Origin: Drosophila miranda
Taxonomy: Eukaryota > Arthropoda > Insecta > Diptera > Drosophilidae
Direction: 5' to 3'
Length of the DNA stretch: 64,000 nt
NCBI RefSeq assembly: GCF_003369915.1
Contig: NC_046676.1
Coordinates: forward strand, 17,776,001-17,840,000
A program made the translations under genes and the position numbers. Every line of letters starts with the position of its first letter. Position 1 is the first letter of the stretch. Below, piece after piece: positions 12,665 to 24,046 of the stretch. Under the pieces are notes generated by a model. It did no database searches, was not told the DNA's origin, and saw only the letters and a list, made by a program, of their open reading frames with translations.

Positions 12665-12814
12665 TACTATTAATTTTATCCCTCGATCAGACTACGTTGT
12701 CAACAAAACAGTTGCAAGCTCAAGAGCATTAGTCTAGGACACGCACAATACATAAATGTAAACACTATACCATTAATTTATATCAACAACACTGCTACAT
12801 CAAAGTTATAAGCG

Positions 12815-13340
12815 GCGTCGTCGCGACCAGTGTGACCGCGGATTTGTCGATAATATATACGGTCCGACCCTCAAAAATATACCAAAATACGTCACAGTTT
12901 CAGAACATACCGTAAATTATTGTATTTGTACTGATTATTTGTATTCAAATTCCAACATAATCCTCGTTGTTGAAATTCGATTGAATATTACTTGCTAGGA
13001 TCCTGAGCTCTGAACAAATGATTTTATCTGATTGGTGAAATCTTCTACAAGATTTGCTAATCCTGTCATCATCAAAGTCAAAGAATATGCAAGATGTGTG
13101 AGCTAGACAAGGTGTCTAAATCAGTGCAAAATGACCACGAAAATTCTTCAAGATTCATTATTTTCGTCGACTCGTGTCGACAATGGGTTAATCGTTCTCT
13201 GCCTAGAATCGGAAATCATATTCTTCCATTTTGATATTTGGTTCAGTGTAGGACCCTCAGCACTGAACTCATTATTTTATTCGACTGATGAATCATGACT
13301 GATTAATTTTAAGTAGTCCCCTTTAAACAAAAAAGGTCAA
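12815..13340. repeat. Dispersed repeat with core-promoter-like motifs, two tandem partial units
   Basis: A first unit starts CAGTGTGACCGCGGATTTGT (12828; reverse complement GGTCACACTG, the Motif 1/M1BP core) and continues TATACGGTCCGACCCTCA, then A/T-rich repeats of the form AAATATACC (reverse complement GGTATATTT, like Ohler Motif 6). A second, more diverged unit follows at about 13130-13330. The spacer GCAAG-TGTGTGAGCTAGACA at about 13088 recurs at 42590. Related copies lie at about 34455-34700, 42034-42250, 42590-42720 and, weakly, 18770-18850. It lies upstream of the Su(var)2-10 start and probably contributes its promoter. Confidence 0.6.
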
Positions 13341-13528
13341 CGCATAAAACGTAAGACATTCGATACTATCGTCATGATAGTCGCCAGACCTGCGCGCCAA
13401 AGTGGAATTTGGTTTGTTTGATCCGAGGCATTTATTTAAATGTACAAATGAGGGTCTAACTATATAAATTTAGTACAAAATGGGCCCAAATAATTGGGTC
13501 CGACTTCACGTAAACGCTTTGCGTTAGC

Positions 13529-15150
13529 CTAGAAGAAGTCCATTTCTCCACAGTTTACATCCAAAAAATCGTCGTCATAGCTAACCAGCTCCTTAAGGCC
13601 CACTGATGACGCCAAAGCGGCCGCCTTCGATGTAGATGGTAGTTCAGCATTATCCACGTGATTTATGTTTATTTCGTGTGTCTTATATTCTGGGCTCTCC
13701 TGCTCATGGCCCACTGGGGACGGCGGAGGGTTTGACACTGTTCGGGAGAAACATTTAGACTTTAGTTAAATATCTTTAGATATTAGTCGTACTTTTCTTA
13801 CCATTGCCAGGTTGACTCTCCGCGCTCAGCTCGTCTGCTTGCATATAATGCTCTTTGCGCTGGCATAACGAAGCCAATTCGGTGCTTTGTTTGCTCAAGC
13901 ACTTCTTTAGCTCCTCTACTTTTCGGTCACGCATCAGCGTTTCGATCTGCTTGCGAGACTTGTTCATATTCTGGCGATCTTCATCGAATATGGACTTTTG
14001 TTGCTCTGGCGTAATATTGTCATGGTGCTTTAGTAAAAATAAAAATACACCTCCTGGTGTACGTCTTCGCCTGCCATTCTGTAATGCAATCATTAGTCAT
14101 CAGCGGGAATCGCTTTTTTTAACTACTTACTTTGATCATCATGCCGCCATCCGCTTCGATCCGCTGGGTTTCTTTGTACAGCTCTAGGGGCAAATCCATT
14201 CCCAGAACTGCCACAACACGGACTAGGAGTATGAATATTTGCATTTTTTTCAGTAGCGTCTATATTTTCAACTACTCACTTAGCAATTCGTCCTTTTCTT
14301 CGTACAGTTTACTGGCCATCTCTGTTGCCAAATCGGATGGATCGCGTCCAGCTATATCGTTTAGGTCGAGAATATGTCGAGGCTCGCACGAATTGTCAGA
14401 CGAGCCACTGGTCGATGAGGCGCCGCGCCGCGTTCGATGGCCGAGGCGACTCTTGACCGATCCTCGCTGAGAAAACTCCTCTTCTGTGGGGCGGCTAGAT
14501 GGCCGACCTCGCTTGTGCGATGGATGTGACGCCGCCTCATCCTCGGATGAATTGGATAGCCGACGTTTCAGTCGGTTTTCGCCGTTCAGCCGGTACCTTA
14601 ACGAGAAGTCATAGTTCTCCACATTTCGATCGCGGCTACTGCGAGTAACATCACAACCACGCATATTCTCGCTGAGAGCATCTTCTTGAAGTGCGGCTGT
14701 CCATACATTGTACTTCTTGAAGCGGGTCCGATTTGGCAACATCTCTGTGTCTGTGGGGGCAACGCGCCTCATAACCGTGCGCTTGATTCGTTTCTTTCGC
14801 TTCTTGTGGCCGCTGTCGGGATCATCTGTACGAAGCTTCTTTATGCATCCCTCCTCCGAGGACTCGCCCGATGACGAGTCACTGTTTGTCTGGGACTCAT
14901 CATCATCAAGAGCAGCGGTTTGAGTTTGGTGGCAAGTAGTGTGGGGGCTTGCAACACTCTCGGCACTTGTACCCGGTGCGGGTGCGGGAGTGGGTGCAGG
15001 TCGCTGCAGCGGTGTATAAATTCCGTCGTCGTCGCTTTCTGATAGCTGAGGAGTGAACTGGACTAACTAGCATCGCCCCATGGCCGTGCAAACAGTTTTA
15101 CTTACCTCGCCTTCCTCTAAATCAACGTCATTTAGCTGCAGCTCCATCAT
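13529..15150 (-). CDS. Phax: Phax, phosphorylated adaptor for snRNA export
   Basis: Five exons: 15150-15106, 15045-14280, 14222-14131, 14078-13802, 13737-13529; 462 residues. The N-terminal two thirds are acidic, Ser-rich and basic by turns, with a basic KKRKKRIKR stretch that could act as an NLS. The conserved PHAX RNA-binding domain spans about residues 255-345 (ELLIRVVAVLG, then NGRRRRTPGGVFLFLL split over the exon 3/4 junction). PHAX bridges the cap-binding complex and CRM1 to export U snRNAs from the nucleus. A SVKSRLGHR motif precedes the RNA-binding domain; a similar SVKSRLG occurs in the unrelated protein at 35 kb. Its 5' end faces Mys45A, 276 bases away. Confidence 0.92.
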
Positions 15151-15426
15151 TTTGCAGAAGGGGCAGAGAGAGAGAAAATTAATTTTTTGACGGTAGTTGC
15201 TGGCTGTGTTGGTTTACGTTGAAATGCACAGCTGTTGTATCTACGAAAACTTAGGTTTTGTTCCCTCTCTAGGTCACACACCTTGCAATATGCATTTTTT
15301 AATAGGGGTTGAGATGGGTTAAGGTAAAATTATTCAGTTCGTTTACGAACACCCCCACCACGTGCAACCAGAGTAAAAACTTGAACGTTTCAGTTTTTGC
15401 CAAAATCGCAATTTCTACGGGTCACC
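15151..15426. promoter_or_regulatory. Shared divergent promoter of Phax and Mys45A
   Basis: Only 276 bases separate the two start codons. Both genes must therefore initiate here. No TATA box is evident at a suitable distance, as expected for housekeeping genes. Confidence 0.5.
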
Positions 15427-17667
15427 ATGGTGCGGCCCAACAACAATCAACTGCCGGAGAATCTTCCGCAGTTACAGAACCTGATCAAGCGCGATCCGGA
15501 GTCGTACAGCGATGAGTTTCACATTCAGTACCAGCACTTTCTGAGTCTGCTGGAAGTGTTCGCCTTGAACCCCAGCGAAGAAAACAAATCTTTGGATGAC
15601 ACTGTCATGTTTATAGCCCAAGTGGCTCAGTGCTATCCGGCTGCCTGTGAGCTGTTCCCGAAGCACCTAGCCGATCTGCTCAGGAATTATGCCACCGTTT
15701 TGGATCCAGCAATGAGAAACTGCTTTGTGAAGGCGCTGATTCTACTGCGCAACAAGAACTTAGTCCCAGCACTAGACATATTGGAGCTGTTTTTCCAGCT
15801 GTTGCGCTGCCCCGACAAGAATCTACGGACCTTTCTGCAGGCCCACATTGTGACGGACATCAAGAATATGAATGCCAAGCACAAGGATATGAAGCTCAAC
15901 TCGGTAACAACCATTTTCAGGCACTTGTTGCTGGCCTGACCACTGACTCTTTTTACCAATCAATTGAATCAAATCTTATCAAATACATTGCAGAGCCTGC
16001 AAAACTTTATGTACTCCATGCTAAAAGACGCCAATCCCAAAGCCGCCAAGATGTCTGTGGATATAATGATCGAGCTGTACAAGAAGAACATCTGGAATGA
16101 TCCAAAATCGGTGAATGTCATTGCCACAGTGGGTTGCTTCTCCAAGGTAACCAAGGTCCTTGTCACATCGCTGAAATTCTTCCTCGGGCACGACGACGAG
16201 GACGAAGAAGAGGACACCGAAAGTGAAAACGAGGTGGATCTGAAGGGTGCGCTGCTGGCAAATCGGGTCAGCAAAAAGACCAAAAAGGGCCAAAAGCAAC
16301 TGCAAAAGATCAAAAAGCAGGCGGTCAAGGCCCAGAAGAAGAAAAAGAATGCGCCAGCCTTTAATTTCTCTGGCATTCACTTGGTGCACAATCCCCAGGG
16401 AATGGCCGAAGGCCTCTTCAAGCAGTTGCAGGCCACAAACGAGCGATTCGAAGTGAAGTTGATGCACCTCGATGTAATATCACGTCTGATCGGCATTCAC
16501 GAGCTATTCCTGTTTGGCTATTATCCGTATATAACTCGCTTTCTTCAGCCCCATCAGCGCCAGGTGACCCGCGTGCTCCAGTTTGCCGCCCAGGCGTCCC
16601 ATGAGCTGGTTCCGGGCGACATCATTGAGCCCATCCTGAAGACAATAGCCAACAATTTCATTACAGAGCGCAACTCCAGCGATGTCATGGCCATCGGCTT
16701 GAATGCCACGCGCGAGATTTGCATGCGTTGCCCCCTGGCCATGGGCGAGGATCTGCTGCAGGACCTGGCCATGTACAAGACGTACAAGGAGAAATCCGTG
16801 ATGATGGCGGCTCGTTCGCTAATCACACTCTACCGCGAACAGTTGCCGGCTCTGCTACATAAAAAGGATCGAGGACGGCAGACAGAGGCACAGGCGGAGC
16901 GGAAGGTTCGCGCCTATGGAGAGCGCGAGGTTCACGACACTGTTCTCGGTGCCGAGGCGCTCCTCAAGGACTCCAAGACCATTGACATTGCGAGCGATGA
17001 AGATAGCGACTCCAATGATGGTCAGTGGGTGACAGTGAACCACAGCGATGGGGAAGGAGCAGATGGAGCAGACGATGACGAAGAGGAGGAAGAGGATGAT
17101 GATGATAATGAAGAGGAAGACGATGAAGACAACAGCGATGAAGGAGAAGAGGAGGAGGAGGATGAATCCAACGCAAAGGACGATGGTGATGCAGCAAATG
17201 ACGAAGAGGCATCTAAACAGAAAAAGGAGAAGAAAGATCTGAAAATTCTCAACCAAAAGGAGGCTGCCCAAGAACTGGCGCTGACACGCATCTTCACGGA
17301 CGAAGATTTCAAGCGAATCAATGCTGCCAATCTGAAAAAGACCGTCACGAATTCCCGCAAACGTCCGCTAGAGCAGGATCGGGCCGAATTCGTTAAGCTG
17401 AACAGCATCGAGATGATCTTCAAGAAGCGCAAGCACGACAAGGAGTCGCGAATGGAAACTGTGCAGGCAGGCCGACAGGATCGTGAACGGTTCGGCTGGA
17501 AGGATGGACGTGTCAACGAGCACTGCTCCAAAACGAACAGCGAGAAACGCAAGACCAAGAACTTTGGCATGATGCGGCACAAGGCGCGCTCCAAGGTGAA
17601 GAAGAGTTTCCGGGACAAGCAGCTGTCCCTACGGAAGCATCTGCTGCACCAGAAGAAAATGAAATAA
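15427..17667 (+). CDS. Mys45A: Mystery 45A, SDA1-family ribosome biogenesis factor
   Basis: Two exons, 15427-15903 and 15994-17667, encode 716 residues, matching the SDA1 family. The N-terminal NUC130/SDA1-type helical region begins with LPENLPQLQNLIKRDP. The exon join restores KLNSSLQNFMYSMLKD. An extreme Asp/Glu tract covers about residues 508-565 (17046-17215), and the C-terminus is highly basic with MMRHKARSKVKKSFRDKQ. SDA1 proteins are nucleolar factors needed for 60S pre-ribosome maturation and export. The start is a good Kozak context (CACCATGG). The long minus-strand frames across the acidic tract are mirror artefacts of GAn repeats. Confidence 0.93.
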
Positions 17668-17889
17668 TCGCTTTGCATTGACATGTTTAACTTGTTAGAT
17701 TGGTAACAGACGAGCCACAATATACATATTACAATTATAAGAGATACCATTCGTAATTCGGATTTTATGTTAAGTGTCAACTTTCTTTATTTCATTTGAG
17801 TGTAGACGTTATACTGTTGCCGCCTAAGCATTAAACTAATTGAAAATGTATTCGTTTGGCTGGAAGTTCAGTCTTCGTTGACCGCCTGC

Positions 17890-18503
17890 CTATCTGCGAC
17901 GCTTCTCGGACTTTTTCACACGCTTGGGTCCCTTCACAAAGCACCAGTCCACTTGGATAGTCTGTCCCATGATTTCGGCACCATTAAGAGCCTCTTTTGC
18001 GGCTAGCGCCTGCTTGTGGGTCTCGTACTCAACGAGAGCGTAGCCTTTGGAGAAGCCGGTACGACGATCCAGATTCAAATGTATATTCTTTATCTCACCG
18101 TAGTCGCAGAACTTCTCCTGAATTTCGTCTTCCTGGGCCTCCTCGTGTATGGACGTCACAAACAGTATCCAGCCCTCGACAGAGCGCTGGGGTCCCGGTT
18201 CGAGCTCGTCGTCGTCCTCGTTGCGTACCCTTTCATAGCTGTGTATAGCCTCGCGGATGCTGCTGTCATTCCCAAAACCGCGTCCTTTTCGGTGCTTGGC
18301 CTTTTCCTTCAAGCGCACTATGCCCTCTGTGAGCAGTTCCGTGCAGGGTATTGGTTGGTTGGTGGTTGGTGGTGTCAGCGTGGGAGAAAGAAAATGAAAG
18401 CCATGAGACCGGCCGGCCACAAAAAACCTGGTGCGTACTCACGGTCGCCGTCCTCGTCGACCTCAAACTCCTCGGCGTTGTCAATGTCCAGTACATCAGC
18501 CAT
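17890..18503 (-). CDS. tsu: tsunagi (Y14/RBM8A), exon junction complex core subunit
   Basis: Two exons, 18503-18443 and 18326-17890, encode 165 residues, exactly the expected Y14 length. An acidic N-terminus ([20 protein letters not shown]) leads into [19 protein letters not shown]. One RRM spans about 73-150, with RNP2 WILFVTSI and RNP1 KGYALVEY. The C-terminus is Arg/Lys-rich. Y14 pairs with Mago in the exon junction complex and is needed for oskar mRNA localisation and splicing of long introns. The frame requires the acceptor at 18327-18329. The 222-base gap to Mys45A is a convergent 3' region. Confidence 0.95.
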
Positions 18504-18873
18504 TTTTAGTTAATAATACGAGTCGGATAGAAACAAATTTGTTTTTTTTTTGCAGCGTCGGCGAAAAATATACGATGACCAAAACGAACTTAACCCACTT
18601 AAGCCCCCTATTTAAACAGTTCAACGCCTTGAGATCATGGCGGAAAATACAAGTGTTTGTAAGTTATTATCGTAGATTCATCCTCTTTACTTAAAAAAAC
18701 TACTATCTTTCACCTCAACCGCGATAAAATGATTCAATTTTCAATATTTTCGGTGGAATATTAAAATACTCCCTTAGTCTACAATGGGTTAATCGTTCTA
18801 CGGCAAGGACTGGGCACCATATTACTCGATTTTGTTATGTGACCGTATTCTTCAATAATACCACACATATGAA
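18504..18873. other. tsu upstream region with a degenerate dispersed-repeat fragment
   Basis: No gene is seen. The stretch ACAATGGGTTAATCGTTCT at about 18780 matches one at about 13183, so this is a degenerate piece of the promoter-associated repeat family. Confidence 0.4.
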
Positions 18874-18881
18874 TAACCGGG

Positions 18882-19368
18882 TAGTGATGTAAATTTGAAT
18901 GAAAACATCGATGTCGATGTCCATCGATGTTGTCAAAATCAAACATCGATGGTGGATTGATACATCGGATTTATTCTTCGATGCATCGATGTATGACCGA
19001 TGTTTCAAAACTTTCCCATTTGATTATATTATTATTATTGCGTTATTATTATACAAAAAAATCTTAAAACTTAAAAATTGTGTTTTTACCCAGCTTCCGG
19101 TTGTATACGGTACATAAGCTGTCTACAGTTTGGTCGTCGCAACTAGAACTTGAACCGGTTGGACTGCGGAGTGGTTATCCTACGGTACGCGAAATGAGGA
19201 TCTGAAGACACGGCGACAGCCGCAATGATATGAAATTAAACTACCGATGTTTTGCAAAACATCGATACATCACTCAACATCGGTAGCAGCAAAAACATCG
19301 GAAAACAGCAGTAAACATCGGCAGAAAAACATCGATGCTCGATGCATCGATGTTTTTTTACATCACTA
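18882..19368. mobile_element. hAT-type MITE, 487 bp, with intact target-site duplication
   Basis: The terminal inverted repeats TAGTGATGTAAA (18882) and TTTACATCACTA (ending 19368) are flanked on both sides by the same 8 bases, TAACCGGG (18874-18881 and 19369-19376). An 8-bp duplication is the hAT-superfamily signature. The interior is packed with copies of the palindrome ACATCGATGT on both sides of a central unrelated core that carries no transposase. The perfect duplication indicates a recent insertion. Confidence 0.85.
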
Positions 19369-19627
19369 TAACCGGGTATATTCGTGTGAAATAAAGGTGC
19401 TCCAGCGACCCCCGCAGAGCTTTATCAATTAAAAGTGCCCGGCCCGGTTGCTAATGCGAGTGTGTGTTTAATCAGTAGTTCCGTATACTCATAATCGTTT
19501 CCGTGTGGCGAAATTATTGTCAATATAGGCATTTCTCGGCCCTTTCCATTTTTCGTTAGCATTCCTTCCAAATTAAATTGATCAACTCGGAAATTAGGCA
19601 AATCTCGCCTGTGCCGTCGTTTTCACC

Positions 19628-21631
19628 ATGTGTCAGCCAACATCGCAAATGATATGCCAGCTGAAGAGTATGACTCTGTCTGGGGATAAAGAACTGGATG
19701 ACCAGATCCGAAAATGGATACGATGGGACCGGTGCCCAAGCACCTCCTGCCAGATCATGGACGCCGTAAAGAACCAGGACTGGGAAACGTAAGCAGATCT
19801 CTAAAAATTTACAAGTATACAGCATGTATATGTATAAACATGCATTGACCAGGCTGCGGAAGAGACTGTGCAACCGCATAACCTTCGGCACGGCAGGATT
19901 GCGGGCCTGCATGCGCGCCGGCTTCGATTCGATGAATGAGCTGGTGGTTATTCAGTAAGTCATAATCAAACACACAGACATTGCAAATGGCTCACTATTC
20001 AAACAAATCGGAATTCTTACAGAGCCGCCCAAGGATTGTGCGAGTACATTAAGGCGCAGTATCCGAATTCCGAGGCTTGGAAAGAGAAGGGCGTTGTCTT
20101 TGGCTACGATGGACGCTATAACAGCCAGCGCTTTGCGGAGCTGTCCTCCGTTGTCTTTCTGAACAACGGCTTTCGCGTTTATCTTTTCCAGCGTTTGGTG
20201 GCCACTCCATTTGTTCCCTATACGATTCTGAGACTTGGGTGTCTGGCCGGCGTAATGGTGACCGCCTCGCACAATCCCAAGGAGGACAATGGCTATAAGG
20301 TGTATTGGACCAACGGAGCCCAGATAATTCCGCCGCACGATGCTGGTATTCAGCAGTCGATAATGGATAATCTTGAACCCAAGCCCGAATCCTGGGATGA
20401 GACGGCCTTGTGCTGCTCTGATTTCTTGGATGATCCCTACGATGCCGTCGTGCCCTTCTATTACGATGCCATCAAAAGGAGTTTCTCTTGTCAGCTATTG
20501 GAGATGAATGGAACGTGCCAGATATCCTTCACGTACACTGCCATGCATGGAGTGGGATATCCTTACGTTAAGCAGGCGTTCGAGAAAGTCCGCCTCAAGC
20601 CGTTCATTCCCGTGGTCGAGCAGATCGAAGCAGATCCAGATTTCCCAACCACCCCCATGCCCAATCCGGAGGAGGGCAAGACTTCTTTGCAGCTGTCCAT
20701 ACAGACGGCAAAGCAGAACAAGTCCGAAATCATTCTGGCTAACGATCCCGACGCCGATCGCCTTGCCGTAGCTGAGATTGGCGAAAACGGAAACTACACG
20801 CTCTTCACCGGCAACAAGTTGGGCGCCCTGCTGGGCTGGTGGAGCCTGCAGAACTACAAGTCGCGCAACCCCGATGCGGATGTGTCTAAATGCGCGATGA
20901 TCGCCAGCACGGTCAGCTCGAAAATTCTTGGCAGCATGGCCAAGGAGGAGGGCTTTGAGTTCTACGAAACTCTGACGGGATTCAAGTGGATGGGCAACAA
21001 GGCCATCGAACTGCAGCAGGCTGGGAAGACCGTGTTGTTTGCTTTCGAGGAGGCGATTGGGTTCATGGTGGGCACCGCCGTGCTGGACAAGGATGGAGTC
21101 AGTGCCGCAGCTCACGTGGCAACCATGGCCTGCTACCTTCGCAGAACACAGTGCATGACATTGCAGGAGAAGCTGCGCGAAATCTACGAGACTTACGGCT
21201 TCCACGAGAGCGTATGCTCGTATGTCATCTGCCGGTGTCCGTCGGTTATAGCGCGCATCTTCCAGCGCTTGCGCACCTTTGACGATGATAAGCCCGACAC
21301 CTATCCCACAAGCATCATGGATGGCACCTACGAGATAGCTCACGTCCGTGACCTCACCACTGGCTACGACAGCAGCACCAGCGACAAAAAGGCCACTCTT
21401 CCGACCAGCTCCAGTTCCCAGATGATCACGTTTACCTTCAAGAACGGCGTAGTGGTGACTCTACGCACCAGTGGCACAGAGCCCAAGATGAAGTACTATG
21501 CCGAGATAGTCGGCAAGCCCGAGGAAAAGAACTGGCTGAAGCTGACCAACACTCTCAATACCATGGTCGAGGCCATTGTCGATGAATTCTACCAGCCAGC
21601 TAAGAACAACCTGGAGCGTAAGAAGGACTAA
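19628..21631 (+). CDS. Pmm45A: PGM2-family alpha-D-phosphohexomutase (phosphoglucomutase/phosphopentomutase)
   Basis: Three exons, 19628-19788, 19853-19954 and 20023-21631, encode 623 residues, the usual PGM2 length. The phosphoserine loop is TASHNPKEDNGYKVYW (Ser about 170). The metal-binding loop is DPDADRLAV (about 329). The sugar-binding loop is FEEAIGFMVG (about 429) and the phosphate-binding loop RTSGTEPKMKYY (about 569). These are the four active-site segments of the superfamily, and all look intact. PGM2 enzymes interconvert ribose-1-P/ribose-5-P and glucose-1-P/glucose-6-P in the cytosol. By position between tsu and Vang this should be the gene named Pmm45A in D. melanogaster; despite that name the sequence is PGM2-like. 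The symbol is from memory of the region. Confidence 0.88.
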
Positions 21632-24046
21632 GGACAAATTGTGGCGCTATCCCTCTAAGTAAATAAATCGATAATCGTTCTAGAACGTAGGCATATGCGA
21701 CGACCTGACGACCTGGCAAAAATTAACCAACATTTGATAACTGATATGCACAAGCCAAAAAACAACTGCAGTGAGAGCTGTTCGTTGACTATTAGCCAAT
21801 AAATGATACCATATGTAGTTTATGTACTTATATTAATACTAGGGCAATATATTTATGAAACAAATAAAGTTCAGGCTGCGAAAGCAAGCAAGCAAGCGAC
21901 ACCTACAAAACGTGTACATATGATAAGTTTTTTAGTATTGGTAGTGATCAAGCAGCATATAGGTGCTCGAACAGATTCGAGACGCACAAGCGAATGCTGT
22001 AAAACAGAGTGCCGGAGAATATTACTATGTTACTACGTTGTCAGCAGAACGCGACCACTTTGATGTTCAACTCGAGTTTCGCTGATATGGGAAAAAATAC
22101 TGCCCACCGCACCAATTGTGTCGTGAAAAACAGATCCATTATAAATGAAAAGTTACTGGTAGTTCAATAATAATTGATGTCTTGGTGATCAGCTCTAATA
22201 TATGTACATACATAGTACTCATCACAATGATATAGATAAAGGCGAACGCTTATTGGATTCTTGTTTCCCAAAGAGTTCCACAGAAGTACGAGTAATGTGA
22301 GAATGATGGGGGCTGGGGGCGGTGGGATGGTTCGTCAACCCGCACTTGAATTAATTGAACTTGATATTTTAATCTTGGAAACTTGAGTGCCAACGATACG
22401 GTAAATCTAAACAAAATCGATTGCAGGAACTGATTGATAAGCTCCGAAATCAGAGACCGTCGTTTCTTGGATTTCTTTTGTTTGGTTTGCTCGTTGCCTA
22501 TAGGAAATATGTATCCGCCAGCTGTACTGCAATGATCGATGAGTCAATTCATTTGCACAAATGTTGGTGTGATTTTGATGAATCTGAGTTTTCTGAATCT
22601 GAATCCACGAAGAGATATAGTTTCAAACTTGTCCAGTATGCATAGGACCTTTAAGTGACCCCAAATGATCGGGTTTCTTCCAATCAGCTGCCGGATCAAT
22701 GAATAAATTAGTTCCAGCATCTGGCAACAGATTCGTTTAAAGCTGTTAAAAAAGTTGTTTTCTGTTTTATTTATGCGGCATGGGAATGGGATTGGGTTGG
22801 GTTGGGTTGAGTTGGGTTCCATAAGCTAATTACACTTACAACAGAATACAGTTTGAGAGAGCTGTTAATATATTATAAATGTACTATATAAAGAGATGGT
22901 GTACCCATATGTTGATATATGTTTATTGGTTTTCCAATTGCTTTAAGTAATTGCCATAGAAATTGCAATGCAAAAAAATGTGCTTTGATAATAGGCATTT
23001 AGCTAGAAAAAGAAAAAAAAATTATGTATGTACTATATGTATCTTAAGCGAAAGTGTGTTATCTAAGTAGTTTTTGTAAATATATTGATTGGTTTGTTCA
23101 CTGGAACGTACATATGTATATGTTCGAATACGAATACGAATACAAGTTCTTATCACTATAATTTTGCTTCTAAAAATACACACGATTCTGTATGTATGCG
23201 TGGTTGCTATGCACAGTACAGGGCTTGCAGTACATGTATCTATTAGTAAATGTTGGCAATTATTTGTTTTTGCTGTGTATAAAATGCATATCAGGCAGTC
23301 TCTTTGCTTAAAGTATTATGTATTTGTCATCAGTTGCATTCGAGTTACAGTTTGTTTTGTCGTCTGTTCTATCGGTTCTATATAAGTATAGCACTCGAAC
23401 AGTTAGGATTCGTCGGATTAGTCGTTTGGGCTTAAAATGTGCGTCTTTAAAATCCATGCGAGTCGCGCAAACAGTGGATTGGTTAGAGTGGGACCACTGT
23501 CGGCGCAAGTCCAAGTCTTGGCTAAAATTCCTTCTGGAATATCTCTTTTATTCTTAAGGCTACGGATGGGTTTGAACACAACAGATATTCGATTTGAGAT
23601 GTGCAAACCCAATTTACACTAGATATACATATTTCCTAAAATAAAAATCGTGTATAAAAGAGCTGCATTGAAGAACCATCATCATTTCATTCTTATAATT
23701 AATACTTTGGGAACTTTGAAGTCATGTTTCGAGGGCTAAAACGGATACGATACGTGTGATATGTGTTCGTGTCGGTCTACTAGGATGATACACTGGGGCC
23801 TTTGAGCATTGGATTGATATTCTGGTCTTAGCTAATCTAATTGATGATCCAATTCGGCTTGATTCTTGCGATGATATAGATATACATATACATAGGCGTA
23901 TAAAATACAATAATTCATTGGAAATCCATCCAGGAATGAGGAAATCTTTATGACACAACAGGCCATCAGACAAACACATGCAGGTAGGACGATTGTGTAT
24001 GATTGCTGTGCGTGGGCGTGATTATGGGCGGTGCATTTTGATGGTG
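21632..24046. other. Gap between the PGM2-type gene and Vang, probably including the Vang 3' UTR
   Basis: A/T-rich sequence with short runs such as GTTGGGTTGGGTTG near 22795. No open frame of quality is seen on either strand. AATAAA at about 21661 could end the PGM2 transcript. Plus-strand TTTATT motifs near 22776, 22921 and 23546 could end Vang on the minus strand. Confidence 0.4.

Noticed and set aside
17022-17780. 252-codon Ser-rich minus-strand frame opposite Mys45A
   Set aside because: It mirrors the GAn-rich acidic tract of a recognised coding exon.
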